DNA of 64,000 bases from Tipula vernalis. Its lineage: Eukaryota; Arthropoda; Insecta; Diptera; Tipulidae. Made by a program: the position numbers and the translations under genes. Shown here piece after piece: positions 22,859 to 33,575 of this stretch (position 1 is the first letter of the stretch; the number at the start of each line of letters is the position of its first letter). The stretch covers positions 86,032,311-86,096,310 of the forward strand of contig OY282560.1 of NCBI GenBank assembly GCA_958295665.1. Reading direction: 5' to 3'. The notes below the pieces were generated by a model. That model ran no database searches, was not told the DNA's origin, and saw only the letters and a list, made by a program, of their open reading frames with translations.

Positions 22859-25800
22859 GTGCCTCACTGTGTTCGGCAAGTGAGGTTAACCAAAGTTCTA
22901 ATTGCCGACTCATTATTGTTGATACCGATAGCAAGTTACAATTCCTGATAGATACTGGAGCCGAAATCTCAGTAATACCGCCAACATCGCTCGAAAAATC
23001 TAATGTGTCATCGTACAAATTGTACGCCGCAAATACATCTACAATAGACACATTCGGTAGCAAAAATTTAATTATCAATATAGGGTTACGCAGACCAATA
23101 GTTTGGAAATTTATAATAGCTAATGTCGATCGCTGCATTCTCGGCGCGGATTTTCTTTCACATTCAGGACTGTTGGTCGACATTAAAAACCAAAAACTTG
23201 TCGATCCCACTACATTGTTAGTCGTTAAAGGCAAGCCAATTTCAATACCGTCATACGGTATAACGGCAATCAGGGCCGGTGCATTTCCTTCAGAAATTAT
23301 GAAGTTGCTATCCGAATTTAAATCGATATGTCAGGAGACAACGACTTTAAATACAGCTAAACATAACGTCACTCATTGCATCGAGACAACAGGTCCACCA
23401 TGCAGTGCGAAAGGTCGTCGTTTAGGTACCGAAAAAATGCAAATAGCAAAAACAGAGATCGAAATTTGGTTAAAACAAGGTGTATGCAGGCCGTCAAAAA
23501 GTAATTGGGCCAGTCCACTCCACATCGTTAAAAAAAAGGATGGTAACTGGCGACTTTGCGGTGACTACCGCACTTTAAACGAAAAAACCAAGCCCGACCG
23601 CTATCCAATACCATTCATTACCGATTTCACGCATCAGCTCGAGTCATGCGAATATTTTGCTAAGGTTGATCTCATTCGAGCCTATCATCAGGTTCCGGTC
23701 GAGCCTAAAGACGTTGAAAAAACGGCGATATGTACACCGTTTGGATTGTTTGAGTTCCCTCGTATGACATTTGGTCTACGAAATGCGGCTCAAACATTCC
23801 AGCGGCTTATACATTCTATATTTCGTGACGTACCTTTCGTTTTCCCTTATATAGACGATCTGTTAATCGCTTCGAAGACCATGGATGATCATGTTAAGCA
23901 TCTAAGAATCGTTTTTCAAAAATTAAGCAACGCAGGTTTGGTAATTAACCTTAATAAGTGCGTTTTCGCAGTTCAAGAAATAAGTTTTCTCGGATTTAAC
24001 ATAACAGCAAAGGGAATCTCTCCGGATAAGTCTCGCGTTGAAACAATTTCAAATTTTCCAATGCCTTCCACGTCCAAAGGATTGCAACGTTTCTTGGGCA
24101 TGATCAATTACTATCGAATTTTTCTGCCTAAAGCGGCCCATGATCAAGCTAATTTATACGCTTTCCTGAAAGGTCTTAAGAAGAAAGAAAACGCGACACT
24201 GGTTTGGAGCGAGGAATCTATTAAGTCGTTCAATACGTGCAAATTACGTCTCGCCGAAGCGACGCAACTAGCACATCCGTCAGCAAACTCGAAAATCGCC
24301 ATCATGGTGGACGCTTCTGCAGTAGCATTAGGCGCGGTGCTGCAGCAATATTCGTTAGATGGTTGGCAACCAATATGCTTCTACTCAAGAAAACTTAACG
24401 ACGCCGAAACTCGATACAGCACGTATGATCGAGAATTGTTGGCGGCTTATGCGGCGATTAAGCATTTTAAATATTTCGTGGAAGGGAGAGAATTTATTTT
24501 GTTCTCCGATCACAAACCTCTAACGTTTGCTTTACTCCAAAATCCCGAAAAGGCGTCTCCCAGACAACGCAGACATTTAGACCTCATAGCTCAATACACA
24601 TCCGACATCCGTCATATTTCCGGGCGCGAAAATATTGTGGCGGACGCTCTTTCACGCATCGATGCAGTGAATGTCTACAGCTGTGTTGATTACATCGAGA
24701 TGGCCCAAGAACAGACGAAAGATGACGAACTCTCTGAACTTATCCGTTCGCAAAGCACTCTAAAATTTGAAGAATTTCCGATTTTTGGGACGGAGAAACA
24801 AATAACATGTGACGTTTCAACCGGGACAGCTCGTCCTTTCGTCCCCAAGAACTTTCGACGGCAAGTTTTCGAATCAGTGCATAACGTATCGCATCCGGGG
24901 ATACGACGCACAGCTAAAGAAGTCGCAATTAAGTTCGTTTGGCCGTCTATGAACAAGGAAGTAAGAAATTGGGCCAAATGTTGCCTACAATGTCAAAAAT
25001 GCAAGATTTCACGGCACGTTAAAAGCAAAACGGGTATATACTCGCCAACCAGCGAACGTTTTTCCGAAATTCATATAGACCTAATAGGACCGTTACCACC
25101 ATCCGAGGGTCAAACGTTTTGTCTGACTATGATAGATCGTTTTACGCGTTGGCCAGAGGCCACACCTATTCCCAATATGAAGGCAGAAACCGTCGCAGAT
25201 GCTCTCTTAAAGACGTGGATTAGTAGGTTCGGAGTTCCATCGACAATCGTTACGGATAGAGGCGGACAGTTCGAATCCACTCTCTACGAGGAACTATCAA
25301 AAGCTCTGGGGATTAAACACAGACGTACCACAGCGTACAACCCGGCCTGTAACGGCATGATCGAGCGTTGGCATCGCAGTTTGAAGAGCGCAATCATGTG
25401 CGCTGCTGAAACTCAATGGACGAAGTCTCTTCCTCTAGTGCTTCTCGGCCTCAGGTCAGCTTTCCGAGAAGATTTTAAAAGCACTTCCGCAGAATTAGTC
25501 TACGGAGAAAATTTACGACTCCCGCACGATTTTATTCAGCCAAAAAGCGATCAATCTCGATCCGAATTCGTAACGCAACTCCGAGCCAAATTTAAAGCTT
25601 TACATCCAGCGACGGCTTCCAACCACAAAAAGGGGCAGATTTTTGTATTTAAGGATTTGGCAACGTGCGATCATGTGTTAGTTCGAACGGACGCGGTACG
25701 AGCGGCACTCCAACCACCCTACGAAGGACCCTTTCAGGTAATCAAACGAAACGATAAGTATTTTACTTTATTGGTAAAAGGTGTTGAATCCACTGTATCC

Positions 25801-26037
25801 ATTAACCGCTTGAAACCTTGCTTTACTGAAACAACTGACGAGCCATCGCGTTATGAGGAGCCGGAAGTGCCATTCCTTTCAAACTGTAGGTCAACTGAAC
25901 CACCTAACGAAAAATCAACTGACAGTACTCCGATTAAGAGCCGAAATCACGTTGCGTTTGCCAATAATGTATGTGACGAACAAGATATTAAATCGCGTTT
26001 GGGGCGGAGAATTAACAAACCTGTTCGTTTTCGATAG
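22813..26037 (+). CDS. pol: Gypsy Pol polyprotein: protease, RT, RNase H, integrase
   Basis: The frame is open from 22813 and is entered by -1 frameshifting from gag; translation from the first internal ATG at 23005 would lose the protease active site. Protease: [13 protein letters not shown] near 22950. Reverse transcriptase: [26 protein letters not shown] and YIDD at 23848-23859. RNase [16 protein letters not shown] and ADALSR at the end. Integrase: HHCC zinc finger in the HNVSHPG...CLQCQKC block, then a D-D-E core with [10 protein letters not shown] and VTDRGGQFE. The C-terminus is short and basic, with no chromodomain seen. The whole frame has no internal stop, consistent with a young copy. 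Confidence 0.93.
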   Translation, partial: FRHQQRQFLPVKKPLGASLCSASEVNQSSNCRLIIVDTDSKLQFLIDTGAEISVIPPTSLEKSNVSSYKLYAANTSTIDTFGSKNLIINIGLRRPIVWKFIIANVDRCILGADFLSHSGLLVDIKNQKLVDPTTLLVVKGKPISIPSYGITAIRAGAFPSEIMKLLSEFKSICQETTTLNTAKHNVTHCIETTGPPCSAKGRRLGTEKMQIAKTEIEIWLKQGVCRPSKSNWASPLHIVKKKDGNWRLCGDYRTLNEKTKPDRYPIPFITDFTHQLESCEYFAKVDLIRAYHQVPVEPKDVEKTAICTPFGLFEFPRMTFGLRNAAQTFQRLIHSIFRDVPFVFPYIDDLLIASKTMDDHVKHLRIVFQKLSNAGLVINLNKCVFAVQEISFLGFNITAKGISPDKSRVETISNFPMPSTSKGLQRFLGMINYYRIFLPKAAHDQANLYAFLKGLKKKENATLVWSEESIKSFNTCKLRLAEATQLAHPSANSKIAIMVDASAVALGAVLQQYSLDGWQPICFYSRKLNDAETRYSTYDRELLAAYAAIKHFKYFVEGREFILFSDHKPLTFALLQNPEKASPRQRRHLDLIAQYTSDIRHISGRENIVADALSRIDAVNVYSCVDYIEMAQEQTKDDELSELIRSQSTLKFEEFPIFGTEKQITCDVSTGTARPFVPKNFRRQVFESVHNVSHPGIRRTAKEVAIKFVWPSMNKEVRNWAKCCLQCQKCKISRHVKSKTGIYSPTSERFSEIHIDLIGPLPPSEGQTFCLTMIDRFTRWPEATPIPNMKAETVADALLKTWISRFGVPSTIVTDRGGQFESTLYEELSKALGIKHRRTTAYNPACNGMIERWHRSLKSAIMCAAETQWTKSLPLVLLGLRSAFREDFKSTSAELVYGENLRLPHDFIQPKSDQSRSEFVTQLRAKFKALHPATASNHKKGQIFVFKDLATCDHVLVRTDAVRAALQPPYEGPFQVIKRNDKYFTLLVKGVESTVSINRLKPCFTETTDEPSRYEEPEVPFLSNCRSTEPPNEKSTDSTPIKSRNHVAFANNVCDEQDIKSRLGRRINKPVRFR
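22846..22885 (+). promoter_or_regulatory. Programmed -1 ribosomal frameshift signal
   Basis: The heptamer A-AAA-AAC at 22846-22852 sits in gag phase exactly as the X-XXY-YYZ rule requires. After a 9-nt spacer, CCTCACT (22862-22868) can pair with AGTGAGG (22879-22885) as a 7-bp stem with a 10-nt loop. Slipping by -1 here moves ribosomes from gag into the pol frame before the gag stop. Confidence 0.85.
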
Positions 26038-26060
26038 TTTTTGTATCGTTCTCGGCGTTC

Positions 26061-26076
26061 ACTAGGGGTGGGATAG
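26061..26076 (+). promoter_or_regulatory. Polypurine tract of the young gypsy element
   Basis: The purine-rich AGGGGTGGGATAG lies immediately before the 3' LTR, where plus-strand DNA synthesis is primed. Confidence 0.7.
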
Positions 26077-26549
26077 TGTGGCGACACCACTTACCCCATT
26101 ACCAAACCTTGAATTTATCTACGTGACGATAGGGAACAATTTAGTTCGCGGTTTCGGCGTAGAGCGCTACTATCAAAAATCATACATTTTCCGGCAACTT
26201 GGGTTAGAAAAAGAGAAGAGTAAGTTAGTTAGTCTCTTGTCATGAATCGCGAATAAAAGAAATTTCTTCAGCCATTTTTAATACGTCGTATTCTTTATTA
26301 TTAATTTTATTTTTATAATTTAAATAATCATTATAATTTTAAATAAATTTATTTGATGAATTGCTAATGCTCGAGTGTATTAATTTATTTTCGACGAATC
26401 GAAGAGTGCAGGATACAATTGCGTTTGACGTCCAGAATAGCGCTGGACATACTTTCCACGTTCATCCATTGTGGAAGTAATATAGAGGACAAGATACAAT
26501 TTAGCAGGATATATTTACACCTGTACCAGCATCTTTACATCCCTCTATA
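26077..26549 (+). repeat. 3' LTR of the young gypsy element
   Basis: 473 bp, two mismatches to the 5' LTR, followed by the CATC duplication. Confidence 0.92.
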
Positions 26550-26794
26550 CATCTAGGATAAGAAATTCGATTAGAATAAAAAATATAATTATGTTAAATG
26601 TAGATACAATTCTTACCGTTTTTCTCGCATGTTGCCATCTTGATAATTACGTGTATCCGGTTAGATTGTGATATTATTTAATCGATTCAATACTATTTCA
26701 ATATAATTTTTTAAACGTTAAATAATAATATAATGATATTTTACTATTGATATAGAAAATTTTCCAACAACTTTATTTCAGATTATGATAAAAA

Positions 26795-28314
26795 TTAACC
26801 AAAATTAGCGGAATTCTTTTCATGAATCAAAGGTATTAAAATGAATTGGTTTGTAGAAATATTCAATGGCAAACGACAATATTTCGATACGATTTTTGTT
26901 ACAGAAAATATTTCGATATATTCAACTAAGTCATTTACTACAATTATACCGAGATCAATTTTAGAATTTACTTGGTTTTCAAAATAGGACGAATAATTAT
27001 GCAACCTTCTTCCTCTTATGACTAGTAAATTGTTTATTGTATCGAACTGTTCAATAAAAAATGGTACTTCTCTTCCATCGTCTAGAATTGAGCAGAAACT
27101 ATCTCTAAAATTTGCTTTAAATATAAATGAATCATACTCATAAGATTTATACCGATTACAATCTTCAAATATTTCTAGATTTTGTAACTTTTTTTCAAAT
27201 ACTAAATTATTGAAATTTTCCCGTTCATAATCCTATTAAATAATTGTTTTAAAATAAAATGCGGTTTTTTAATAGTTTTCTTTATTTCGTGTAAAAATTT
27301 TTCGTAAATATATCCTGAAAACGAATCCATTGTTCCATACAAATTAACATAGCTTGGCAAATGTAAAATACTATGAAGGTTATAGTTGACATGTTGCGTG
27401 CCATAAATTTGGGGATACAGCTCTACAAACTCATTCAAAAGTAGTTGTGTATTTTCTATATTTTCCTTAAAAGTGACTTTATCTGATAATAAACAAAGAC
27501 TGACCATTAAAAGTAAAAAATGATAAAAAATGTTGGAATCGACAAAGTCTTTTAAAAGTGGAAGAAATCCATAAAAAATAAAAAACCTAAATTCGGTAGC
27601 TTTCCATCTAGCAATTTCATTGAATTCTCTTGGTTTACGAGAAAATTCAAGTGGAACATATTTAGCATTCGATGCATACAACTGAGACATTGACGTTTTA
27701 GTATCCGGTTTTATTTGGTCTAATAAAAGGATCAACATTTTTTTGGTTATTCCTAAATCGACCAAATGCATAGAGTCTATTAGAAATTGAGTAACCATAT
27801 GGTCCAGCTATCTCTAAAATATTTTTCTCTTGCTTGTGGTGATGTCTCGCATCTAATCGGGACGTCGCACGTAAATGCACGTAAAATAAACTTTTTTCTA
27901 ATTGAATTTTTGGAAATTAAAATATACCATCATTCTTCAATTTTATAAATTCCTCCACAAAATCTTTAAAAAAAAGCATCTACAGATGTTGGATGGCCAT
28001 CTCCAACCCAAGCTCCGACAATAAAAGGAGGGCGGTTACGAAAATTAGCGAAAGTACGAAGAATAGGCCACAAAGTTTTCCGCGAACTTTTATATAAGGG
28101 TAATCCATCTATATTAAAATCGCAAGTAATTTCAGATAAATTAGATAGGAAATCTAAGTCATACCGGTTAATAAATTTTTCGATCCCAAAATGAATGTAT
28201 TCTCCAGGTATAACCTCGCGAGTGGTAAAAATGTCTTTATTATTGGTCGTGTTACGAAATAATGAACCTTTCGTAATGGGTAGATTAATTCCATATTCCC
28301 TCAAAATTTTTAAC
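26795..28314 (-). pseudogene. TNP2-like (CACTA-type) transposase, C-terminal part
   Basis: Minus-strand pieces 28304-27966, 27880-27698, 27798-27202 and 27240-26795 read as one protein with frameshifts near 27800 and 27225. Motifs: WVGDGHPTSVDAFFKDFVEEF; a RLDARHHHKQEKNILE block; FLIDSMHLVDLGITKKML; RWKATEFRFFIFYGFLPLLK; YGTQHVNYNLHSILHLPSYV. The MHLVDLG and NxHSxxHLP blocks resemble TNP2-like transposases of the EnSpm/CACTA type found in invertebrates and plants. The reading continues upstream at 32240-32551 across the inserted retroposon. The C-terminal stop at about 26795 lies only about 160 bp from the start of the DUF4806 gene on the same strand, so the two may be genes of one element. 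Confidence 0.6.
28293..28314 (+). repeat. Left copy of 22-nt target-site duplication
   Basis: A 22-nt direct repeat beginning ATATTCCCTCAAAA is identical at 32240-32261 and lies in the transposase coding sequence (LKILREY), so it duplicated when the retroposon inserted. Confidence 0.9.
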
Positions 28315-31300
28315 GGGAGTGATGTTGTTTACGACGGCGGAGATGGACGTGTTTTAGTCTGTCTCCGTAAGTGAAATTTATTTTATTTCATTTAAATTAG
28401 TTAAAATTAATTAAATTAGTGTTACTATGTGTTGTGTTGTTAGGCAGTGTAATAGTGTATTGAAACAATAGTTTTGATGTGATGTGGTGTGTTGTAATAT
28501 GTAGTGCAGAAGTGTTGTTTTTTATGTGCATATATGTAAGTGTAGTGCAATTAATAGTTTTAAGGTGAAGTGATTATCGAGGAAAACGTGATCAAACGTG
28601 CTCAAAAATAAATTAACGGTACTCTCTAGTACCGTTAGACAGGTATTTTCGCATCACACGTATTGAAATACATATGTGTGATGACGAATTGTGTACAGTT
28701 TTTCTTTATATTTATTAAATGATATGGCTTGGGTAAGGAATTTTTTTGTGCATTAGGGTATATTAGTATTAGTGTCTACGGTAAATACTAGTTGAAAATT
28801 GGTATTAAAAAAAAAAACAGTAAAATGTTGTAGATTTGTTTTGTATTTTGTGCGTTGTTTCATGTTGTATTTTTGTTTGATTTTGGTTGAAACAAGTTTG
28901 TAAAGCATGTCGTATTGTGAGTGCGTGCCACCGTATTTTAATTAATGGGGAAGTGAACCGTATTTTGTTTAAAATATAATGATGATACATGAGTGTAAAG
29001 TTTTCCAGGGGTGACCATCACTTTTTTCGCTTCGATGCGTTTTCGGCAGAGTAGCGGTATCTTACATCTAAATTGTTTTAAAATTTTATATTTTAACAAT
29101 GGAATACAGTTATTCTGTCGGGGTTGCATCGGTGCGAGAGGGGTGATGGTTGTAACATGTCACCCCAGACATTCCAGAGGTGTATCAATGTATTAGTATG
29201 TATTACACTGTCAAAACAAATTCTTATAGGAAAATTGAGTATTATTTATTGAAACAATTGAGTAGGATTTTGAAAATGATTTTAGAAAATCAAGCTTTAG
29301 CTAAATTACAAAAAACAAAAAATATTACAAATTCTTGTTCGTTCGATATTAAAGTAATTTTGATTGATTTATTTTTTAAGTGTTCATTAAAAACGGAATA
29401 TGGCGTTCTAAAGTTAAGGTATGATTTCAAAGAAAATACTTTTGTTGAACTTTTATTAAACGTACGATTCGTATCGATTAGGAATTTTTTAAACTAAATA
29501 ATTTAGGGGCCTATTCCAACTTTTATTACATTTTTGAACTTTTAAACTTTTATTAAACTTTTATTAAGGTTTTATTAAATTTTTATTAGACTTTTGAACT
29601 TTTTAATTTTTAAACTTTTAAACTTTTAAAACTTTTAAACTTTTGTTAAACTTTTATTGGACTTTTGTTAAGGTTTTATTGAACTTTTATTAGATTTTTA
29701 TAAAGCTTTTATTGAACTTTTAAATTTTTTAACTTTTAGATTTTTGAATTTTTAGACTTTTAATCTTTTAAACTTTTAATCTTTTGGACTTTTAAACTTT
29801 TAAATTTTTAAACTTTAGGACTTTTAAACTTTTAAACTTCTTTTAAACTTTTAAACTTTTAAACTTTTGAACTTTTAAACTTTTGAACTTTTGAACTTTT
29901 AGACTTTTAAACTTTTGAACTTTGAAATTTTTAAACTTTTGGACTTTTGAACTTTTAAACTTTGAAATTTTTGAACTTTTAAACTTTTAAACTTTTGAAC
30001 TTTTGAACTTTGAAATTTTTAAACTTTTAATCTTTTATGCTTTTATACTTTTATACTTTTATACTTTTATACTTTTATACTTTTATACTTTTATACTTTT
30101 ATACTTTTATACTTTTATACTTTTATACTTTTATACTTTTATACTTTTATACTTTTATACTTTTATACTTTTATACTTTTATATTTTTATACTTTTATAC
30201 TTTTATACTTTCATTCTTTTATACTTTTATACTTTTATATTTTTACACTTTTATACTTTTAAACTTTTAAACTTTTAATTTTTTGGAATTTTAAACTTTT
30301 AAACTTTTTAACTGTTAATTAAGTTTTGGTAAACTTTTATTAAACTTTTATTAAATTTTTTAAACTTTTATTAGACTTTTACTAAACTTTTAATAGACTT
30401 TTGATGGGCATTTGTAAGATTTTTGTTAAGCTTGTATTGAACTTTTAAATTTGTATACCTATAAATTTTTAAATTGTTGAATTTTTAAACTTTTCAATTT
30501 TTTAACTTTTAAACTTTTATGAAGCTTTTGATAACTTTTTTTAAACTTCTATAAGGCTTTTAATAAACACACTATACTGATTGAATGAACATCATCGCAC
30601 GTTATCTAGGATGGGGGAGAATTCCTTTTGTATGATATTGTGTACTACATTGCATTGCAAGAATTTTGAGGTATTGATGAAAACGTTTCAGCACATTTTG
30701 GTTGTTGAATTTAATTATATCAAAGTGTCATAGTTTGTTCAAGTACTTTGTCTGATGGTGTGGTTGTGATGGGTTACACTAAATTATATATAATTGTTAG
30801 ATCATCTCCAAGCTGCAGAAATAATGGTGAATTCTCGCTCAACCCCCGCAAACGCCAAGCATACAGCAGCTGTGTGGCGTGGAGGTTGATTAGCTTGTGA
30901 TATCTGTTTTATTATTTATTTTATTACTATAACTAAATTGTATAAGTTGATTGCTATTAATTAAGTAGTAAAGCAATTTAGTTTTCAGAGTAACCTGGGA
31001 AACTCTATTTGAGTCTTATTAGTAAATATCATATATAGGTACAAGTAGTATTTAACTAAACGATTAATATTCTAAACCTTTCCGTAGTATATAATAATTA
31101 ATTTAAACATCATTAACTGAGTAAATAAATAAGTAATTTAAGCATTACTAATATCCTTTTGCAAGATTTTTAGGAAATTGCCGATTAGTTGAATTTTTAA
31201 TAGTATGGTAAAATATATAAAATATATATTTTTTCAGCTTCTATTTGTGAATCATCTAGTTGCAGTAAGTAAACCATTAATTAACTATTTACAGGAGAAC

Positions 31301-32239
31301 GGGGGCTAATGAAACGAGTGCTGTGAATCTGAATTGTAACTTGGCAATTTATAATTTTTTAACATTCCCGTGGAATTTTATAGTTGATGTTGAATTATTC
31401 ATATGGCTTAATATTATGGTTGAGGTTGGTATTGGCATTGAAGTGGGTGTTGGTATTGGTGTTCGTACTGGTGTTAATGTTCATACTTATTGGTATAATT
31501 GTTAATGATAGTTTTGGTATTAGTATTCATATTGGTTAGTTAAAATGGTTTTAGTTTAGAACACTCCTGAGAAACTCGACCAAGATGACAATGGCTGTGA
31601 TGACAGCACGATGGCTAGAAGGTAGTTGGTTGAATGATTGTCAAACTATTAATGGTTATTTATTTGTGGTACATAGGGATTGATCTAGAATTTATTTCAG
31701 AGAATCAAATTTACACTCAATTAATTTTAAAATAGTTATTATAAAGAATTAATGCATATTTTAAATTTAGGAATGTCTTGAAGAACCTGAAACAACCTTA
31801 TATGAGTTGGAGCAGTAGATGAACTGTAAATTGTGTTGTCTTGTGCTAAATAAATTACTAAAAATATATAAATAACAAATTTACTAACTATCAACTACTT
31901 AGGTGTCTGGAACCGGGTTGAGTCTTTGTTGCTAACATTCCTTTCCCATCCCTCGATTTTGTTATATGTAAAAAGGTGTACGACGGCGGCCTGGCCAGGG
32001 GCGGATATCACAACTATTAGACTTATGTGGTTATCGATGTGGCGCCTTCCTTTACAGGGTGAAATATTACTATGTTGGCTTCATGAAAAGCTGAGTATGA
32101 TGGTACATATTTCCTTGGTAAGGGAGAGTTTATAGTGTCGTGTTGCAACATGGGTATAGTGGTGTGGTATTCGCATTTATAATACGGGAGACTTGCTTAA
32201 TGCTTGATCGTACATCGAAATCAAAAATCAATCAAATCA
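28315..32239 (+). mobile_element. 3.9-kb non-coding retroposon with expanded minisatellite
   Basis: The segment lies between two perfect 22-nt direct repeats that split a transposase frame, so it is a single insertion. A long target duplication and a 3' tail of ATCAA-like repeats (CAATCAAATCAA) point to LINE-type target-primed reverse transcription. No frame longer than about 110 codons exists, and none has retrotransposon motifs. It starts GGGAGTGATGTTGTTTACGA. GC-richer blocks at both ends (around 28330 and 31980) both contain ACGACGGCGG, and the middle is an 8-bp-type minisatellite. Possible acceptor/donor pairs (around 31219-31252) hint at a spliced non-coding transcript, but this is weak. 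Confidence 0.8.
29510..30560 (+). repeat. Minisatellite of ACTTTTAA/ACTTTTAT units
   Basis: About 1 kb of degenerate 8- to 10-bp units (AACTTTTA and variants), with a homogeneous core of ATACTTTT units at about 30035-30250. The frames encoding FYTFILLY repeats here are by-products of the array. Confidence 0.9.
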
Positions 32240-32551
32240 ATATTCCCTCAAAATTTTTAACAGTTGTGAAACCGTATTTACCAATATATTATTTAAGACG
32301 ATCCATTTCATTAATTTAGCTTTTAAAACAGTTATTTTATTTGAATGTTCTAAACACTCGGATTCGGGAGATGATTCATCATCCATCAAAAACCTATCAT
32401 CTAAAATTGGAGAAGCACAAGAAGTTTCAAAATCTTGAGAATACACATTTTGCTCAATTGTATTTAAATCAAAATTATAATCAGAATTTAAACTATTTTC
32501 TGCCATTTCGGCAACAATTCTATAACGTTGGGTTTTAGATAAATGATCCAT
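32240..32551 (-). pseudogene. TNP2-like transposase, N-terminal part
   Basis: From the ATG at 32551 the minus strand reads MDHLSKTQRYRIVAEMAEN, an acidic linker (LMDDESSPESE), then KILREY, which continues in frame with REYGINLPITKGS at 28304 once the retroposon and one copy of the 22-nt repeat are removed. Directly upstream the frame is fused without a stop to copia RNase H sequence (32562 onward), a chimera made by insertion or deletion, not a designed fusion. Confidence 0.6.
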
Positions 32552-32561
32552 GACCCATGAA

Positions 32562-33160
32562 ATCGAGTCATTTTGATATACAAACGCATAGCCCGTTGTA
32601 GATCGTCTCTGAACTAAATCGTTTGTCCTGGTTTGCGTTGAACTCAAGTTTTGCATTCGACGTTTCTTTAAGGTATCTCTTAATACGCTTTACCGCACTC
32701 CAGTGTGCTTTACCTGGATTGTTATTAAAACGACTCGTATCTACAACGATACTATGTAAGCTTACCTTAACCTAGTAATGTAAATCCACCTTAACCAATG
32801 TACAACTGTCAGATACATGTGAATACCAATAAAGTTATATCTTAACACTCGACACAAATGGTTGTGATCAGTATCTGGTCTGGATAACTGGGATGCAAAT
32901 AAAATACTTTCAGTGGCTTGTTGATAAGGTACATTTCCCCATCTCATTGCAGTCTACTTGATTTTTAGGACACATCTTACTTGATAACTTTTGATTCGCG
33001 TCTAATGACATAGAAACAGCCTTGCAATCAGTCATTAAGTCTAGCTAAAATTTCTGTAATGTACTGCTCTCTATCGATCCAAATCTTTCCCGCTATCTTA
33101 TCGCATGGTATTTATATCCCTAATACATAACGAACAGGATCAATATCTTCACTCACAGAT
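32562..33160 (-). pseudogene. Ty1/copia pol fragment (copy A)
   Basis: Minus-strand frames contain NLSSTQTRTNDLVQRRSTTGYAFVYQND, the start of copia-type RNase H, and upstream pieces of the RT-RNase H linker. It is a close paralogue of the copia copy at 58662-61540, and at 32865-32900 it preserves the uninterrupted site into which the element at 59140-61068 inserted in that copy. Frames are broken; no LTR was found. Confidence 0.7.
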
Positions 33161-33386
33161 ATTTATTTAATAACTAAAATAAATCAGTTTTTTACGCAAC
33201 AAAATATATCGATTTTCAGTATGTTGGTGATTTCTCGAATAATAAATGTTGAAACAAAACAAAATATGCATAAATATAAATGCATTTTGACAGGGTGTGT
33301 AAGAAAAGTATTCATCGAAAATAGCATTGCAAGTCCTTTGTTTTAATTGAAAAAGACTCATCGACCAAAAACTTTTGGCTTGTAGT
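33161..33386. other. Unassigned spacer between copia A and the old gypsy LTR remnant
   Basis: AT-rich, no gene or clear repeat. It joins directly to the truncated LTR at 33388. Confidence 0.4.
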
Positions 33387-33387
33387 G

Positions 33388-33440
33388 TATCTCTATATCT
33401 ATAAAGGATGGTTTACACTACACATCACCTCCCCCTTATC
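33388..33440 (-). repeat. Truncated 3' LTR and polypurine tract of the old gypsy
   Basis: On the minus strand the purine tract GATAAGGGGGAGG (33440-33428) is followed by TGATGTGTAGTG, the LTR start. The LTR then breaks off after 40 bp at 33388. Confidence 0.75.
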
Positions 33441-33575
33441 AATTCAATTTATAACCTTATATTTATTTCAGATATTTATATTAATAGTATAAAGAAAACT
33501 TATATAAAACAAATATATATCATTAACAATAAACATTCTCCCCTTCATCAAATTTCGACTAAAGCTCTTTTAAAT

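Larger units (their letters stand above)
21070..26549 (+). mobile_element. Complete, young Ty3/gypsy LTR retrotransposon (5480 bp)
   Basis: Two 473-bp LTRs (21070-21542 and 26077-26549) differ at only two positions. The element is flanked by the 4-bp duplication CATC (21066-21069 and 26550-26553), which fits Ty3/gypsy integration. It has a primer-binding site, gag, a -1 frameshift signal, an open pol with protease, reverse transcriptase, RNase H and integrase, and a purine tract before the 3' LTR. No env is present. Everything needed for retrotransposition appears intact. Confidence 0.93.
19749..26638 (-). pseudogene. DUF4806-domain gene, six exons, interrupted in exon 2 by a gypsy element
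   Basis: Minus-strand exons by GT-AG junctions and phase: exon 1 26638-26617 (ATG, MATCEKN); exon 2 26552-26550 plus 21065-20952 (split by the retrotransposon; basic, MNINKQRKRVDYFQMQN); exon 3 20827-20699; exon 4 20617-20486 (Gln run); exon 5 20297-20119 (ISLPIDSQQNLDEIISNLED); exon 6 19925-19749 (LKEYNWDGLNSKTPLKDI, stop TAG). The last two exons form the DUF4806 domain: the LPI...L..L.D block and the YNWxGxxxK block. For exon 3 a second acceptor at about 20860 is closer to consensus, but only the one at 20827 keeps the frame after exon 2. Apart from the insertion I see no stop in the chosen exons. DUF4806 function is unknown; such proteins are common in TE-rich insects and may be TE-encoded. 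The insertion must inactivate the full-length product. Confidence 0.7.

Noticed and set aside
22650..23234. 194-codon minus-strand frame
   Set aside because: Antisense to gag and pol of an intact gypsy element, without motifs of its own.
30003..30278. 91-codon protein of FYTFILLY repeats
   Set aside because: It is a direct translation of the 8-bp ATACTTTT minisatellite and has no flanking coding signals.
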